From: Marinobacter subterrani
Lineage (GTDB): Bacteria; Pseudomonadota; Gammaproteobacteria; Pseudomonadales; Oleiphilaceae
Assembly (NCBI RefSeq): GCF_001045555.1
Contig: NZ_LFBU01000002.1
Location: forward strand, 186,001-250,000
Length of the DNA: 64,000 bases
Reading direction: 5' to 3'
Made by a program: the position numbers and the translations under genes
Shown: positions 18,774 through 27,980 of the stretch, in pieces
Layout: the number at the start of each line of letters is the position of its first letter
Position numbering within the stretch: the stretch's first letter is position 1
The notes under the pieces: generated by a model
Told to the model about the DNA's origin: nothing
What the model saw: only the letters and a program-made list of their open reading frames with translations
Databases searched by the model: none

Positions 18774-19772
18774 ATGCGTAAAACCGACAGGCTGGGACCG
18801 TCTCCGACAACGCCCAACGATGGTGAAAGGGATTCCCTGGTCGGGCTGTACTTCAGGGATGCGTCCCGGTATGAACTTCTGACGGACGGGGCGGAACGCC
18901 GCCTCTCCCGTAAACTGGCACTGTGCTACCGAATCATCAGTACCGAGCTGGCATTGCCGGGGGCGACTCCGCAAACCTTCCGGGAAGTGATCGGCAGCCT
19001 GGGGGATGCCTGTGCCTTTTCTTCCCGGTGTCGACGGGCGTTCCACCTGGCCACGGCGTGTCGCCGCAAGCTGATCCAGAGCAATCTCCGGCTGGCAGTG
19101 CACATTGCGCGCCGGTACGGCCAGCATGGCATTGCCATGTCCGATCTCATCCAGGATGCCAACGTCGGCCTGATCAAGGCCGCGGAGCGGTTTGATCCGA
19201 CCAAAGGCTTTCGGTTTTCAACCTACGCCTACTGGTGGATCAGTGAGGAAGTGAAACGCTGTCTGCAACGCGGGACTCGCCTGGTGCACACACCAGAGAA
19301 TGTGGTGGACGAAATCCGCCAGCTTCACAAGGTGTCTTTGAGGATGCATCAGAATCTGGGGCGAACCCCCTCTCAATCCGAACTGGCCCGTGAGATGGAA
19401 GCCAGTCCGTCGAGGATCGGCGAGCTCAGGGCTATGGCGGCAAGAGAGCTGTCTACCGATGTGCCTCTGGTAGAGGACGGTTCGATAACCCTTGGAGACA
19501 GCCTTGGGGCGGCGAACCAGATGGAGCCGGACCATCCGATGTTCGACCGGGACCGTGTCCGGGCCTTGAAATCCATGCTCGGTGAGCTGACCGACCGGGA
19601 AAAGGACATACTGTCCCGGCGCTACGGTCTCGGGCTTCCGGAGCCGGAAACCCTGCAGGTGATTTCCGACGATCTGGGCATCAGCCGGGAGCGAGTGCGG
19701 CAGATTGAGAAGACAGCGTTGCGGAAATTGCAGACCCGGTTCGAGACCCGGGAGGACGCCTTCGGAGCCTGA
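18774..19772 (+). CDS. sigma-70 family RNA polymerase sigma factor (RpoS-like)
   Basis: A 332-residue group 2/3 sigma factor. Region 1.2-like SLVGLYFRDASRYELLT precedes region 2 (LIQSNLRLAVHIARRYG, AMSDLIQDANVGLIKAAERF, FRFSTYAYWWISEEVKR). Region 3 is present (NLGRTPSQSELAREMEAS), and region 4 carries the helix-turn-helix in ISDDLGISRERVRQIEKTAL. It resembles RpoS but has a divergent N-terminus and an insert between regions 1.2 and 2. It follows the ect operon by 135 nt beyond a terminator, so it is probably a separate unit. A stress-response role is plausible but inferred. Confidence 0.85.
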   Translation: MRKTDRLGPSPTTPNDGERDSLVGLYFRDASRYELLTDGAERRLSRKLALCYRIISTELALPGATPQTFREVIGSLGDACAFSSRCRRAFHLATACRRKLIQSNLRLAVHIARRYGQHGIAMSDLIQDANVGLIKAAERFDPTKGFRFSTYAYWWISEEVKRCLQRGTRLVHTPENVVDEIRQLHKVSLRMHQNLGRTPSQSELAREMEASPSRIGELRAMAARELSTDVPLVEDGSITLGDSLGAANQMEPDHPMFDRDRVRALKSMLGELTDREKDILSRRYGLGLPEPETLQVISDDLGISRERVRQIEKTALRKLQTRFETREDAFGA

Positions 19773-19808
19773 TCGTTGATCAGGCCCTGGCCGGCCGGCG
19801 TACGCCGG
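19767..19808. terminator. twin hairpins between convergent genes
   Basis: GCCTGATC-GTT-GATCAGGC (19767-19785) spans the sigma factor stop, and CCGGCG-TA-CGCCGG (19795-19808) precedes the end of the convergent DUF3429 gene. There is no T-run, so bidirectional termination is only suggested by location. Confidence 0.4.
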
Positions 19809-19811
19809 TTG

Positions 19812-20267
19812 TCAAGGCGCCGGGAGAAGGAAGAACCAGGCCGCCGCCGACAGCTGGCACACCAGCACCACCGAGGTCAGCAGCAACCGCAGCCGCAGAT
19901 ACCACACCGGCCAGTACACCCGCATCCACCGTGCATCCACCAGGTACAGTGCCAGATAAGCCAGGGTATAGAGCAGGATCTGCCCGGACGTCGGCAGCAA
20001 CAGGCCGATTCCGGCAGCCACGAAGAACACCTGGCTCAGCAGCATGGTGATCAGCGGGGATACCGGGTAGCAGCAGTTATCCAGTTGCATGGCAATGGGC
20101 CAGTACACCCCTGCCATGAACGCCAGGATGCCGGCGCTGTAGAGATAGAAGTAACTGATCAGCGCAACGCTGTGCTGTGGCATGACAAACAGCCCGGTGA
20201 TCAGCGCGATAAAGGGGATGAGGCCGGCAACGCCAACCAGTATGGCCAGTCGTGCAACCGCAATCAC
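19812..20267 (-). CDS. DUF3429 membrane protein
   Basis: A 151-residue integral membrane protein with five or so hydrophobic helices. Family-like features are the ALISYFYLYSAGILAFMAGVYWP segment (here read in two parts) and LVDARWMRVYWP near residue 112. DUF3429 proteins have no established function. It overlaps the upstream DUF6482 gene by 4 nt (ATGA), so the two are translated together. Confidence 0.8.
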   Translation of the reverse strand: MIAVARLAILVGVAGLIPFIALITGLFVMPQHSVALISYFYLYSAGILAFMAGVYWPIAMQLDNCCYPVSPLITMLLSQVFFVAAGIGLLLPTSGQILLYTLAYLALYLVDARWMRVYWPVWYLRLRLLLTSVVLVCQLSAAAWFFLLPAP

Positions 20268-20569
20268 GTTTTCTGCCTCTGAACCCGGATCCGCAAAGGC
20301 TCGATCTGTGCCGGCGCCATGCCCACCATTTCGTGATAGGCCGAGGCGTGCACCACCTGGGTTTCCCGGATGGCAAAGGCAGCAAGGGTGTCCTGAATCT
20401 GCCAGGCGCTGCGGAACAGGCTGGTGCTTCCGCTCTTGTCGGACAGCAGAAACAATTGGCCATCGATGCTCAGGCGGGCCATGTAGTGCTGGCCTTCAAG
20501 GGACAGGATCTCAAGCAGATCAATGACAGCATCCTGCGTGCGTCTGAGTTCGTCGAGGGTGATTCTCAC
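20264..20569 (-). CDS. DUF6482-like small protein
   Basis: A 101-residue soluble protein opening MRITLDELRRTQDAVIDLLE and continuing with a beta-rich core (EGQHYMARLSIDGQLFLLSD) and a ...VVHASAYHEMVG tail, the layout of DUF6482 proteins of unknown role. It is coupled by a 4-nt overlap to the DUF3429 gene downstream. Confidence 0.65.
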   Translation of the reverse strand: MRITLDELRRTQDAVIDLLEILSLEGQHYMARLSIDGQLFLLSDKSGSTSLFRSAWQIQDTLAAFAIRETQVVHASAYHEMVGMAPAQIEPLRIRVQRQKT

Positions 20570-20626
20570 GGTGAAGCTCCGGGGTTTGAAACACCCCAGA
20601 ACTTACGACCTCTCAGGCTATTAAGA

Positions 20627-21208
20627 TCATTGGCTCAGTAAATAGCACTGCCGGTGCTGGGGGCACTGCACCAGGTGGTCATTCACCATGCCGGTGGCCT
20701 GCATGAAGGCGTAGACAATGGTCGGGCCGACAAAAGTAAAGCCGGAACGCTTCAGGGCCCGGGACATGGCCTCGGATTCCGGCGTGGCGGTGGGCACCTC
20801 CGCCAGGGCGCGCCAGCGATTCTGCTTCGGCTGGTTTTCGACAAAAGATCAGAGAAAATCGCTGAAGCCGATGCCTTTATCCTGCAACTCCAGGTAAGCG
20901 CGGGCATTCTTGATAATGGACCGCACCTTCAGGCGGTTGCGGATAATACCCGGGTCTGCCAGCAATTGTTTCACCCGGGCGTCATCGTAGTGCACGATCT
21001 TTTCCGGATCGAAGTGATCGTAGGCCGCCCGGTAACTCTCCTGCTTGCGCAGGATGGTGATCCAGCTCAGCCCGGCCTGCTGGCCGTCCAGGCAGAGCTT
21101 TTCGAACAGGGCGAGGGTGTCGTATTCGGGGCGGCCCCACACGGTGTCGTGATAGTGCACATAGAGCGGGTCGTTGCCGCACCAGGGGCAGCGTTCGGGG
21201 GTTTCCAT
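20627..21208 (-). pseudogene. tag: DNA-3-methyladenine glycosylase I with in-frame TGA
   Basis: The frame from ATG 21208 encodes a complete Tag glycosylase, which excises 3-methyladenine: zinc-site CPWCGNDPLYVHYHDTVWG, catalytic-pocket SWITILRKQESYRAA and, at the far end, VNDHLVQCPQHRQC with the remaining zinc ligands. At 20849-20851 a TGA interrupts the conserved GFSDFL-W-SFVENQP segment exactly where Tag proteins carry Trp (TGG to TGA). Without it the product would be 193 residues, the normal length; as it stands a 119-residue truncated form without the C-terminal zinc ligands is made. A real nonsense mutation and a base-call error are both possible. Confidence 0.85.
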
Positions 21209-21244
21209 GGTAGTGGCCTTTCCTGCTTTCCCGTGTTCGAAGTA

Positions 21245-22000
21245 TCAGGCTTTCGGGCGAATGGTACGCTGGAACAGTGGCTCCCAGGAAGCCTCCATCG
21301 ACACCGCATCCACCAGGGTGAAATCCCCGGGCGGTGGCTCCAGCAGGGTAATTTCCGGCCACTGCGGCCGGCTTCCGCGAAACACCACCGTTACCAGGTA
21401 GCCTTCGATGTAGCAGCAGGCCGCCTGCCAGTCGGCTTCGGGCCGGTCACCGTAGATTTCGAAATTCTTGCGCACTTCCAGAGTCTGCAGGTTGCCGGCA
21501 ATGCCCCGACCGGTGGCTTTCAGCCAGGCTTCTTTCAGGGTCCAGACCTTCAGGAAGGTGTTGGTGTCGCCTTCCCGGAACAGCCATTCCTGTTCCACGG
21601 GAGAGAACCATCGGCGGGCCACTTTTTCCCACTGCGGATGCCGCTGGCAGGGCTCCAGATCCAGGCCAAGGGGGGAGCCGGCCCGGGTGCCGCAGGCGGA
21701 CAGGCCGTGGCTGTGGCTGAGCGACAGCATGAAGCCGTCGGGGTGATGGGACGCGACCGGGCGGCCATTCACCGGGCGGCACTGATCCGGCGGCAGGCCG
21801 GAGGATTTGCCAATAGCCTGGCGAATCAGCCAGCGGCTGGCCAGGTATTCCCGCTCACGGGGGCCACTGAATTTGCCGACGGTCTGCCGCTCGTAGTCCG
21901 TCAGCCAGCCGGGCGGCGTTACCTCGGGGCCAACAGTCTGGTGGCACAGCCAGACTTCCGGTCGAGGGTCAGGGTTGGAGCCGTTGGATGTGCCAGCCAT
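21245..22000 (-). CDS. 4'-phosphopantetheinyl transferase superfamily protein
   Basis: A 251-residue Sfp/Gsp-type enzyme transferring phosphopantetheine from CoA to a carrier-protein serine. Key motifs are RPVASHHPDGFMLSLSHSHG, the magnesium-site LGLDLEP, and WTLKEAWLKATGRGI. The N-terminal half with SRWLIRQAIG is also typical. It overlaps the end of pdxH by 32 nt if the first ATG is used. No polyketide or non-ribosomal peptide genes are nearby, so the target carrier protein is unknown. Confidence 0.88.
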   Translation of the reverse strand: MAGTSNGSNPDPRPEVWLCHQTVGPEVTPPGWLTDYERQTVGKFSGPREREYLASRWLIRQAIGKSSGLPPDQCRPVNGRPVASHHPDGFMLSLSHSHGLSACGTRAGSPLGLDLEPCQRHPQWEKVARRWFSPVEQEWLFREGDTNTFLKVWTLKEAWLKATGRGIAGNLQTLEVRKNFEIYGDRPEADWQAACCYIEGYLVTVVFRGSRPQWPEITLLEPPPGDFTLVDAVSMEASWEPLFQRTIRPKA

Positions 22001-22604
22001 CGCCTTCCCTTACATATTCGAAGCGGTCGTGAAGCCGGCTTGGCCGGCCCTGCCAGAATTCAATGCGCTCGGGAACCACCCGGTAGCCGCCCCAGAAGCT
22101 GGGCAGGGGCACGTCACCATCGCTGAACTTGCGCTTGATCTCGGCTACTTTCTGTTCGAGCAGGCCCCGGGAGGTGATGGCCTTGCTCTGTTCGGACACC
22201 CAGGCGCCAATCTGGCTGCCCCTGGGCCGGGACGCGAAGTAGCGCAGCGACTCCGCCTTGCTGACCTTTTCCACCGTACCCTGGATCCTGACCTGGCGGT
22301 TCAGGCCGAGCCAGGGAAACAGCAGGGCGGCCCTGGGGTTTTCTTCCATCTCCCGGGCCTTTCGGCTGCCGTAGTTGGTATAGAACACGAAGCCATGCTG
22401 ATCGAAATACTTCAGCAACACCGTCCGCAGGTCGGGCATGCCATCGCGGCCGGTTGTCGCCAGGGACATGGCGTTGGGCTCCAGAATGCCGGCCTCCCGG
22501 GCATCCTCGAACCAGGTCTGGAACTGCCTGACCGGGTTGTCATCCAGTGCATCGCGATCGAGGCCTTCGCTCTCGAAATCACGACGCATATCACCGATGT
22601 CCAT
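21969..22604 (-). CDS. pdxH: pyridoxamine/pyridoxine 5'-phosphate oxidase
   Basis: A 211-residue FMN oxidase making pyridoxal 5'-phosphate. Family motifs: MRRDFESEGLDRDALDDNPV, MSLATTGRDGMPDLRTVLLK, the FMN/PLP-binding FYTNYGSRKAREMEENPRAA, RGSQIGAWVSEQS, and the C-terminal EFWQGRPSRLHDRFEY. Full length. The gene stands alone except for the overlapping PPTase gene downstream. Confidence 0.95.
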   Translation of the reverse strand: MDIGDMRRDFESEGLDRDALDDNPVRQFQTWFEDAREAGILEPNAMSLATTGRDGMPDLRTVLLKYFDQHGFVFYTNYGSRKAREMEENPRAALLFPWLGLNRQVRIQGTVEKVSKAESLRYFASRPRGSQIGAWVSEQSKAITSRGLLEQKVAEIKRKFSDGDVPLPSFWGGYRVVPERIEFWQGRPSRLHDRFEYVREGDGWHIQRLQP

Positions 22605-22837
22605 AAACCATCCTCTCGCTCGCGCATTGATGCCACGGGATAAATACGACTGCTGAGCATATCGGGTTCAGGGGCGGCTGTCAGCGCTCTTTGTGTCGTA
22701 CCCGTTTACATAAATCCAACAATAAACTGAGACCCGGTTCACAGCCGGCTCGTATCAACTTCTGCTTTACCAATGGGCAGCCGTTCGAAGGTTGCCTGGC
22801 TTGCTGTTTCACCCCCACAAAAAAAGAGTTGAGTAAG

Positions 22838-24124
22838 ATGATGACCGAATACGATCTGCCCCTCGTGATTGCGTCGTTTCTCGTTGCCGTTCTGGCTGCC
22901 TACGCTGCTCTGTACTTCGGAGCCCGGCTGACCAGCACCGCGGGCGCTGAGCGACAGCGCTGGCTGGTGGCTGGTGGCCTGCTGATGGGAACCGGTGTCT
23001 GGACCATGCACTTCGTGGGTATGCGGGCCATGCCCATGGCTGTACCCATGACCTTCGACACCCTGATGACGGCGGCGTCCTGGCTTGCCGCCGTTACCGC
23101 CTCGGGCCTGGCGCTGCACATCATTGGCCGGCCGCAGCTCGGCAAGGGCCTTTTCGTCAGCGCGACGCTCGCGATGGCCGGCGGCATCGTAGTGATGCAC
23201 TATCTGGGCATGTACGCCATGCGGATGTCCGCGCCGCCGGAATTCAACCTCGGGCTGCTGGCACTTTCGGTCGGCATTGCCGTGGCTGCCTCCGGCTCGG
23301 CTCTGGCGCTGTGCCGGAAGCTTCAGAAAATGGAAGGCGCCAGCGCCCTGGCCGTCCAGTTTGTCGCGGCGATGGCCATGGCCGCCGCGATCTGTGGCAT
23401 GCACTACACCGGGATGTTGGCAATGACCTTCCCCGAGAGCGCGGTGCCCGCGGCGGACAACGGTCTGCGTGGTGAGTGGATGGGCATTCCGCTGGCGGTG
23501 TTCTGTATTGCCTTGCTTGCCGTTGCCCTGGTGGTGACTGTGCTGGATATCGGGCACAGGCGCGAGCTGGCGGAGCGCCGGACTCAGGAAGACCGGCGCG
23601 TTGCCGAGCTGGCGTTCGTGGATGCTGTAACCGGCCTGCCCAACCGCTCTGCCCTCGAGCAGCGACTGCTGGAGGTACTGGCCCGCGAGGGTGCCCGCCA
23701 GCACCCGTTTGCGCTGATCTACCTGGACGTCGCCAATTTCCGGGAGCTCTCAACCAGCATGGGCACCGAGTCGCTCAATGCTGTCGTCAACGAGATCAGC
23801 CAGTCGCTCAGGGACCATCTGTCCGAGGGCGTTTTTCTGTCCCGCTACTCAGCCAGTGGTTTCTTTGCCCTGGTGCCGGACCATAAGGATGCGCGCCACG
23901 CCTTCATGTACAAACGCCTGCGCCAGATCGACCAACGAATCGGTACCGAGGCCATGCCGGTAACCTGGCGTGCCGGCCAGTCCGCTTTCCCGGTGTCGGG
24001 GAACTCGACGCGCAAGCTGATTCGGGCGGCCATGGTGCCTGCGGACCTCAATGAGATAGGCCGGTTCGCTGGTATGACGGTGAGTCCGGAGCTGGTATTG
24101 CCCGGCCAGACCCTCGGGAGCTGA
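22838..24124 (+). CDS. MHYT-domain sensor with degenerate GGDEF domain
   Basis: A 428-residue membrane protein. Residues 1-250 form an MHYT sensor of about seven helices with the hallmark repeats MHFVGM, MHYLGM and MHYTGM, thought to bind copper and sense a diatomic gas. A GGDEF-fold domain follows (DAVTGLPNRSALEQ), but the active-site GG(D/E)EF is replaced by SASGF and the I-site is absent, so cyclic-di-GMP synthesis is unlikely; it may act as a GTP-binding or scaffold module. ATG 22838 follows an AAAGAG site. The EAL domain found in YkoW-type relatives is missing. Confidence 0.85.
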   Translation: MMTEYDLPLVIASFLVAVLAAYAALYFGARLTSTAGAERQRWLVAGGLLMGTGVWTMHFVGMRAMPMAVPMTFDTLMTAASWLAAVTASGLALHIIGRPQLGKGLFVSATLAMAGGIVVMHYLGMYAMRMSAPPEFNLGLLALSVGIAVAASGSALALCRKLQKMEGASALAVQFVAAMAMAAAICGMHYTGMLAMTFPESAVPAADNGLRGEWMGIPLAVFCIALLAVALVVTVLDIGHRRELAERRTQEDRRVAELAFVDAVTGLPNRSALEQRLLEVLAREGARQHPFALIYLDVANFRELSTSMGTESLNAVVNEISQSLRDHLSEGVFLSRYSASGFFALVPDHKDARHAFMYKRLRQIDQRIGTEAMPVTWRAGQSAFPVSGNSTRKLIRAAMVPADLNEIGRFAGMTVSPELVLPGQTLGS

Positions 24125-24203
24125 CAAACCGGCCCCGGGCCGACTATCCTTGTCAGCAGGCAGGTGGGCAAGATTGCCCCTGGATTCCGCCGCTTATGAG
24201 GAG

Positions 24204-27023
24204 ATGTCCGTGGCCCAGAGCCGTCAACGCAGTCGTATTTCCAGGAATCTGCTGGTCGGATTCCTGGTTCTTCTGGTTCTCTACGCCCTTGCAGGTTTTC
24301 TGCTCTTGCCCTGGTGGCTGGAGCGTGAGGTGCCGGAACAGCTGAAGCAGCGCCTGGGCTGGCAGGCACAGGTAACGGACATCAGTGCCAACCCATTCGC
24401 CCTGAGCATCGAGGCCCTCGGGCTCTCAGCCGAGGACAGCAGCGGTGAGCCTGTTGTCGGTTTCGATCGCCTGCTGGTAAATATGAATTTCTTCCAGCTG
24501 ATCCGGGGCATTGCCGGTTTTGAAACCATTCGGCTGGAAGACCCCTTTATCCGGGTTGATCTGCTGGAGAATTACAGCGTCAATTTCGCCCGGGACTGGC
24601 AGAAGGCCAACCCCGCGCCGGCCCAGCCAGAGGCGGCGACCTCCGAAAACAACGCGGAACTGCCCCGGCTCTATTTCGGCCAGATCGCGGTCACCGGCGG
24701 CGAGTTGCTGTTCCGGGACTTCAGCACACCGGAGATGGCGGAGTTCCGGTTTACGCCGCTGAACCTGACCCTGAATGATCTCGCCACCTGGCGCCGGGAA
24801 GGCCAGAACAGTGACTACGTCCTCAGTGCCTCCCTGGGCGGCGAGGCCAGCATTGAGTGGCAGGGCGACCTGAGCGTGACGCCGTTCTATTCCAATGGTT
24901 CGCTGAAAATTTCCTCGGTGGGCTATGAAACCCTCGGCCATTTCCTGGCGCCCTACTTCCCCTACGACCTGCGCGGCGGCAGCATCACGGTCAGTTCGGA
25001 TTACGAAATGCAGGCCGGCGAGGCCTTCTATCTGGAAACCCGCAATGGCGAGGTGGTTCTGCAAGACCTCGCCGTTGCCCTGGACCAGCAGAGTGAGCAG
25101 GCCCGGTTGACGAGTGGCACCCTGTCCGTTGATGCGATCGGGTTCGACCTGAATACGCGGGAAATCCGTGTGGGCCAGGTCTCGCTGGCGAATCTGGATC
25201 TGGCCCTGGCGCGCAGTGAAACCGGGCAGATTGACTGGCTGGCACCGTTCGCCGCCGACCCGGGGAAGAAGGAGCCCGATTCTGGGTCGGCAGGCTCCGG
25301 TCAGCCGTTCCGTTGGTCGGTGGCCGGTGTGACTCTGACCGACGGTCGGGTGCTCTGGCAGGATCGGCAGCCGGAGACCGCAGTGGAAATTGCCCTCGAA
25401 CAGTTGTCGGTCTCAACAGGCAGGCTCAGTCACCAGTTGGATGAGCCGGTCAGCTACGAAATCTCCGGTACCCTGGCCAGCGGCGGCACCCTGTCCCTGA
25501 CCGGCCAGGCAACGCCGGCACCGTTTACACTGGAGGCGGCCATTTCCGGTTCCGGGGTGAAGCTGGCGGCCTTTGAGCCCTACCTGCAGGAGGGTGCCAA
25601 CCTTGCCATCACCGGCGGCAGCCTCGGTGTCGACGGCAATCTTGATCTGGATGGGCAGAAGGAACCGCTGACCGGCACCTTTAGCGGCACGGCGGAAGTG
25701 GCCGGGCTTGATGTCGGGCTGCCGGGCAGTTCTGAACCGCTGGTTTCCTGGCAAACGCTGCGTCTGGCCCCCATCGAATACAACGTCTACCCGGCCCGCC
25801 TGGAGATTGGCACGGTGACGCTTACCGATCCGATGGTCAACGTGATTCGCTATGCCAACAGTGTCCACAACCTGGAGCGGATTGTCCGGGACTCGGCTGG
25901 TGGCCAGGCTTCGGCGGACAACGCCTCGCAGCAGGGCGGTGATGCCGCTCCCGAGTTTATTTTCAGGATCGGCCAGTTGATCATTGAGGATGGCAAGCTG
26001 GCTTACACCGACAGAACCATGGAACCGGCCTTCACCACCTCGGTCGACCGGCTCAGGGGCAGCGTCACCGGCCTCAGCAATATTTCGCCCCAGGAAGGCA
26101 AGGTTGCCCTTCAGGGTCGGGTAGACGGCGTGGCTGACATGGATTTTGAGGGCACCATCGGCGCCCTCGGCACCGAGGATGTCAGTAATCTTCGGCTGAT
26201 GATGGAAGGGCTTTCCCTGCCGGCGCTGTCGCCCTATTTCGGGCGGTACCTGGGGTATGGCGTGGACAGCGGCAAGCTGAGGCTGAATCTCGACTACAAA
26301 ATTGCCGGCACCCGCATCGATGCCTCCAACCGGGTGGTGATGGACCGGCTGGAACTGGGATCGGCCGTGCCAAGTGATCAGGCGGTTAATGCACCGGTCA
26401 AGCTTGGGCTGGCCCTGCTGCGGGACCGGGGCGGTGTTATTGAGGTCAATCTGCCGATCAGTGGCAACCTGGCCAACCCGGATTTCAGTGTCGGTCAGGT
26501 TGTGATGCGGGCATTCGTGAACCTCTTGGTCAAAGCGGCCGCATCGCCGTTCACCATGCTGGGGTCCATTGCGGAGCTGGCCGGCCTCAGTGGTGAGGAG
26601 CTGGGCAAAGTGAGCTTTGTGCCCGGCAGTGTAAAGCTGGCCCAGGGCGAAGCTGAAAAACTCGCGGCACTGGCGGACGGGCTGCGGGAGCGTCCCAATC
26701 TGCTGCTGAACATTCGGGGCAGTGTCGATCCTCAGACCGACGGCCTGGCGCTGCTGCGGGACGAAATGACCGCGGGAGGCCAGAAGACGCTGTCGGAAGA
26801 CGCCTGGCAGGAAGCCCGGAAAGCGTACCTTTCCGGTGAGCGCAAGCTGGCCCCTGAAGCGCTGGGCAACCTGGCGGCGGCACGGGGGGTGGCCATCCGC
26901 AATCTGTTGCAATCCACCCATAAGGTGCCCGAGGATCAGTTATTCCTGCTGGACCCCGCCCGTAATGCGCAAGTCAGCGGCGAGGGCAATGTGGTGACGG
27001 CCTTTACCCTGGATGTGCGGTAG
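24204..27023 (+). CDS. DUF748 (AsmA-like) envelope protein
   Basis: A 939-residue protein with a single N-terminal membrane helix (LLVGFLVLLVLYALAGFLLL) and a very long periplasmic beta-repeat region. Several AsmA/DUF748 blocks recur, such as NPFALSIEALGLSAED, LRGGSITVSSDYEM and GRYLGYGVDSGKLRLNLDYK. The C-terminus has an OmpA-like segment (LADGLRERPNLLLNIRGSVD). Such repeats form a lipid-carrying groove in AsmA-type bridge proteins, so a role in envelope lipid homeostasis is likely but inferred. ATG 24204 is favoured by GAGGA upstream. Confidence 0.82.
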   Translation: MSVAQSRQRSRISRNLLVGFLVLLVLYALAGFLLLPWWLEREVPEQLKQRLGWQAQVTDISANPFALSIEALGLSAEDSSGEPVVGFDRLLVNMNFFQLIRGIAGFETIRLEDPFIRVDLLENYSVNFARDWQKANPAPAQPEAATSENNAELPRLYFGQIAVTGGELLFRDFSTPEMAEFRFTPLNLTLNDLATWRREGQNSDYVLSASLGGEASIEWQGDLSVTPFYSNGSLKISSVGYETLGHFLAPYFPYDLRGGSITVSSDYEMQAGEAFYLETRNGEVVLQDLAVALDQQSEQARLTSGTLSVDAIGFDLNTREIRVGQVSLANLDLALARSETGQIDWLAPFAADPGKKEPDSGSAGSGQPFRWSVAGVTLTDGRVLWQDRQPETAVEIALEQLSVSTGRLSHQLDEPVSYEISGTLASGGTLSLTGQATPAPFTLEAAISGSGVKLAAFEPYLQEGANLAITGGSLGVDGNLDLDGQKEPLTGTFSGTAEVAGLDVGLPGSSEPLVSWQTLRLAPIEYNVYPARLEIGTVTLTDPMVNVIRYANSVHNLERIVRDSAGGQASADNASQQGGDAAPEFIFRIGQLIIEDGKLAYTDRTMEPAFTTSVDRLRGSVTGLSNISPQEGKVALQGRVDGVADMDFEGTIGALGTEDVSNLRLMMEGLSLPALSPYFGRYLGYGVDSGKLRLNLDYKIAGTRIDASNRVVMDRLELGSAVPSDQAVNAPVKLGLALLRDRGGVIEVNLPISGNLANPDFSVGQVVMRAFVNLLVKAAASPFTMLGSIAELAGLSGEELGKVSFVPGSVKLAQGEAEKLAALADGLRERPNLLLNIRGSVDPQTDGLALLRDEMTAGGQKTLSEDAWQEARKAYLSGERKLAPEALGNLAAARGVAIRNLLQSTHKVPEDQLFLLDPARNAQVSGEGNVVTAFTLDVR

Positions 27024-27025
27024 CG

Positions 27026-27046
27026 CCCGCCTGATGCGCCGGCGGG
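27026..27046. terminator. hairpin between convergent genes
   Basis: CCCGCC (27026-27031) pairs with GGCGGG (27041-27046) between the ends of the DUF748 gene and the binding-protein gene. No T-run, so only a possible bidirectional terminator. Confidence 0.4.
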
Positions 27047-27049
27047 ATG

Positions 27050-27874
27050 CTAGGGGATGTCGAAGTGAGTCAGAAAACCGGGAGGCAGGCGCAGCCCCCA
27101 CTTTTCAACGAGCAGTCGGTAGCGGCCGTTTTCAACCAGCGGCGCCAGCAACTGCATCATCGCTTTGGCGCTAATGGCGTCATCCTGCCGGCCAATGATG
27201 CTGAGCTGGTAGCGCTGGTCCGGTTTGTCTGAGATCAACAGCTTGTTCCAGTCTTCCGGGTGCGTGGCCAGGTGCATCTGCAGGTAGGAATGGCTGACGA
27301 TCGCCACTTCGGCAACCGACGGCCGGTCGGCCTTGATCAGTTCCAGATTGCGGCTGTGGCTGTCGGAAAACTCGATGTCGAATTTTTTCTGCAAGGTCTC
27401 GTTGTCGGTTTCATACCCGGCAAAACCGTAATGGTAGCCGGACATGGCAATGATCGAGCGCTTTTGGATATCGTCGAAGAACGAGAGATCCCGGCCCGGC
27501 TTGTTGAGCGCCACGTAAAGATCTTCATCGGCAAGAATGGGGCGGCTGATACTGACGTCCTTGTTTTCCCAGCCCCACTTCGGGCTCTCGAAGAAAATAA
27601 CATCGTACAGGCCGGCATCGAAATCCAGGTACCGGCGTTTGGGCGAGGTGTGGAATACCGGGAATGACACGCCTTCGTGAGTCTGTTCCAGTTCCGCCAG
27701 CAGATCGCCGAGAAGACCGGTGGCTTTGCCGTCGGGGCCGACACCGGCGATGGGAGGAAAGTTGTAGACGCCCACTGTGATTTCCCTTTCGGCGGCATGG
27801 ACCTGCGCCAACGCGAACACGGTGGCGGCAACGATAATGACCACAAGGTTTCGGAACGGCGCTTGAACGGGCAC
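27050..27874 (-). CDS. orphan periplasmic family-3 substrate-binding protein
   Basis: A 274-residue exported protein: signal peptide at residues 1-27 (ending VHAA), then the binding fold with EITVGVYNFPPIAGVGPDGK and GLLGDLLAEL. No permease or ATPase gene is adjacent, so it may be an orphan binder or sensor rather than a transport component. The ligand is unknown; polar amino acids are usual for the fold. Confidence 0.8.
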   Translation of the reverse strand: MPVQAPFRNLVVIIVAATVFALAQVHAAEREITVGVYNFPPIAGVGPDGKATGLLGDLLAELEQTHEGVSFPVFHTSPKRRYLDFDAGLYDVIFFESPKWGWENKDVSISRPILADEDLYVALNKPGRDLSFFDDIQKRSIIAMSGYHYGFAGYETDNETLQKKFDIEFSDSHSRNLELIKADRPSVAEVAIVSHSYLQMHLATHPEDWNKLLISDKPDQRYQLSIIGRQDDAISAKAMMQLLAPLVENGRYRLLVEKWGLRLPPGFLTHFDIP

Positions 27875-27980
27875 GGTGCTCCCCGGCTATGTAACAATTG
27901 AATACTCGTTCAGAATAGCACTGTTGATCCGGCGCCTGAAGAAAAAGATCATTAACTTATGCAAAATGGATCTATAACTA

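Noticed and set aside
20849..20851. TGA in tag as a selenocysteine codon
   Set aside because: The aligned family residue is Trp, not Cys, and no selenocysteine insertion hairpin was recognised after it.
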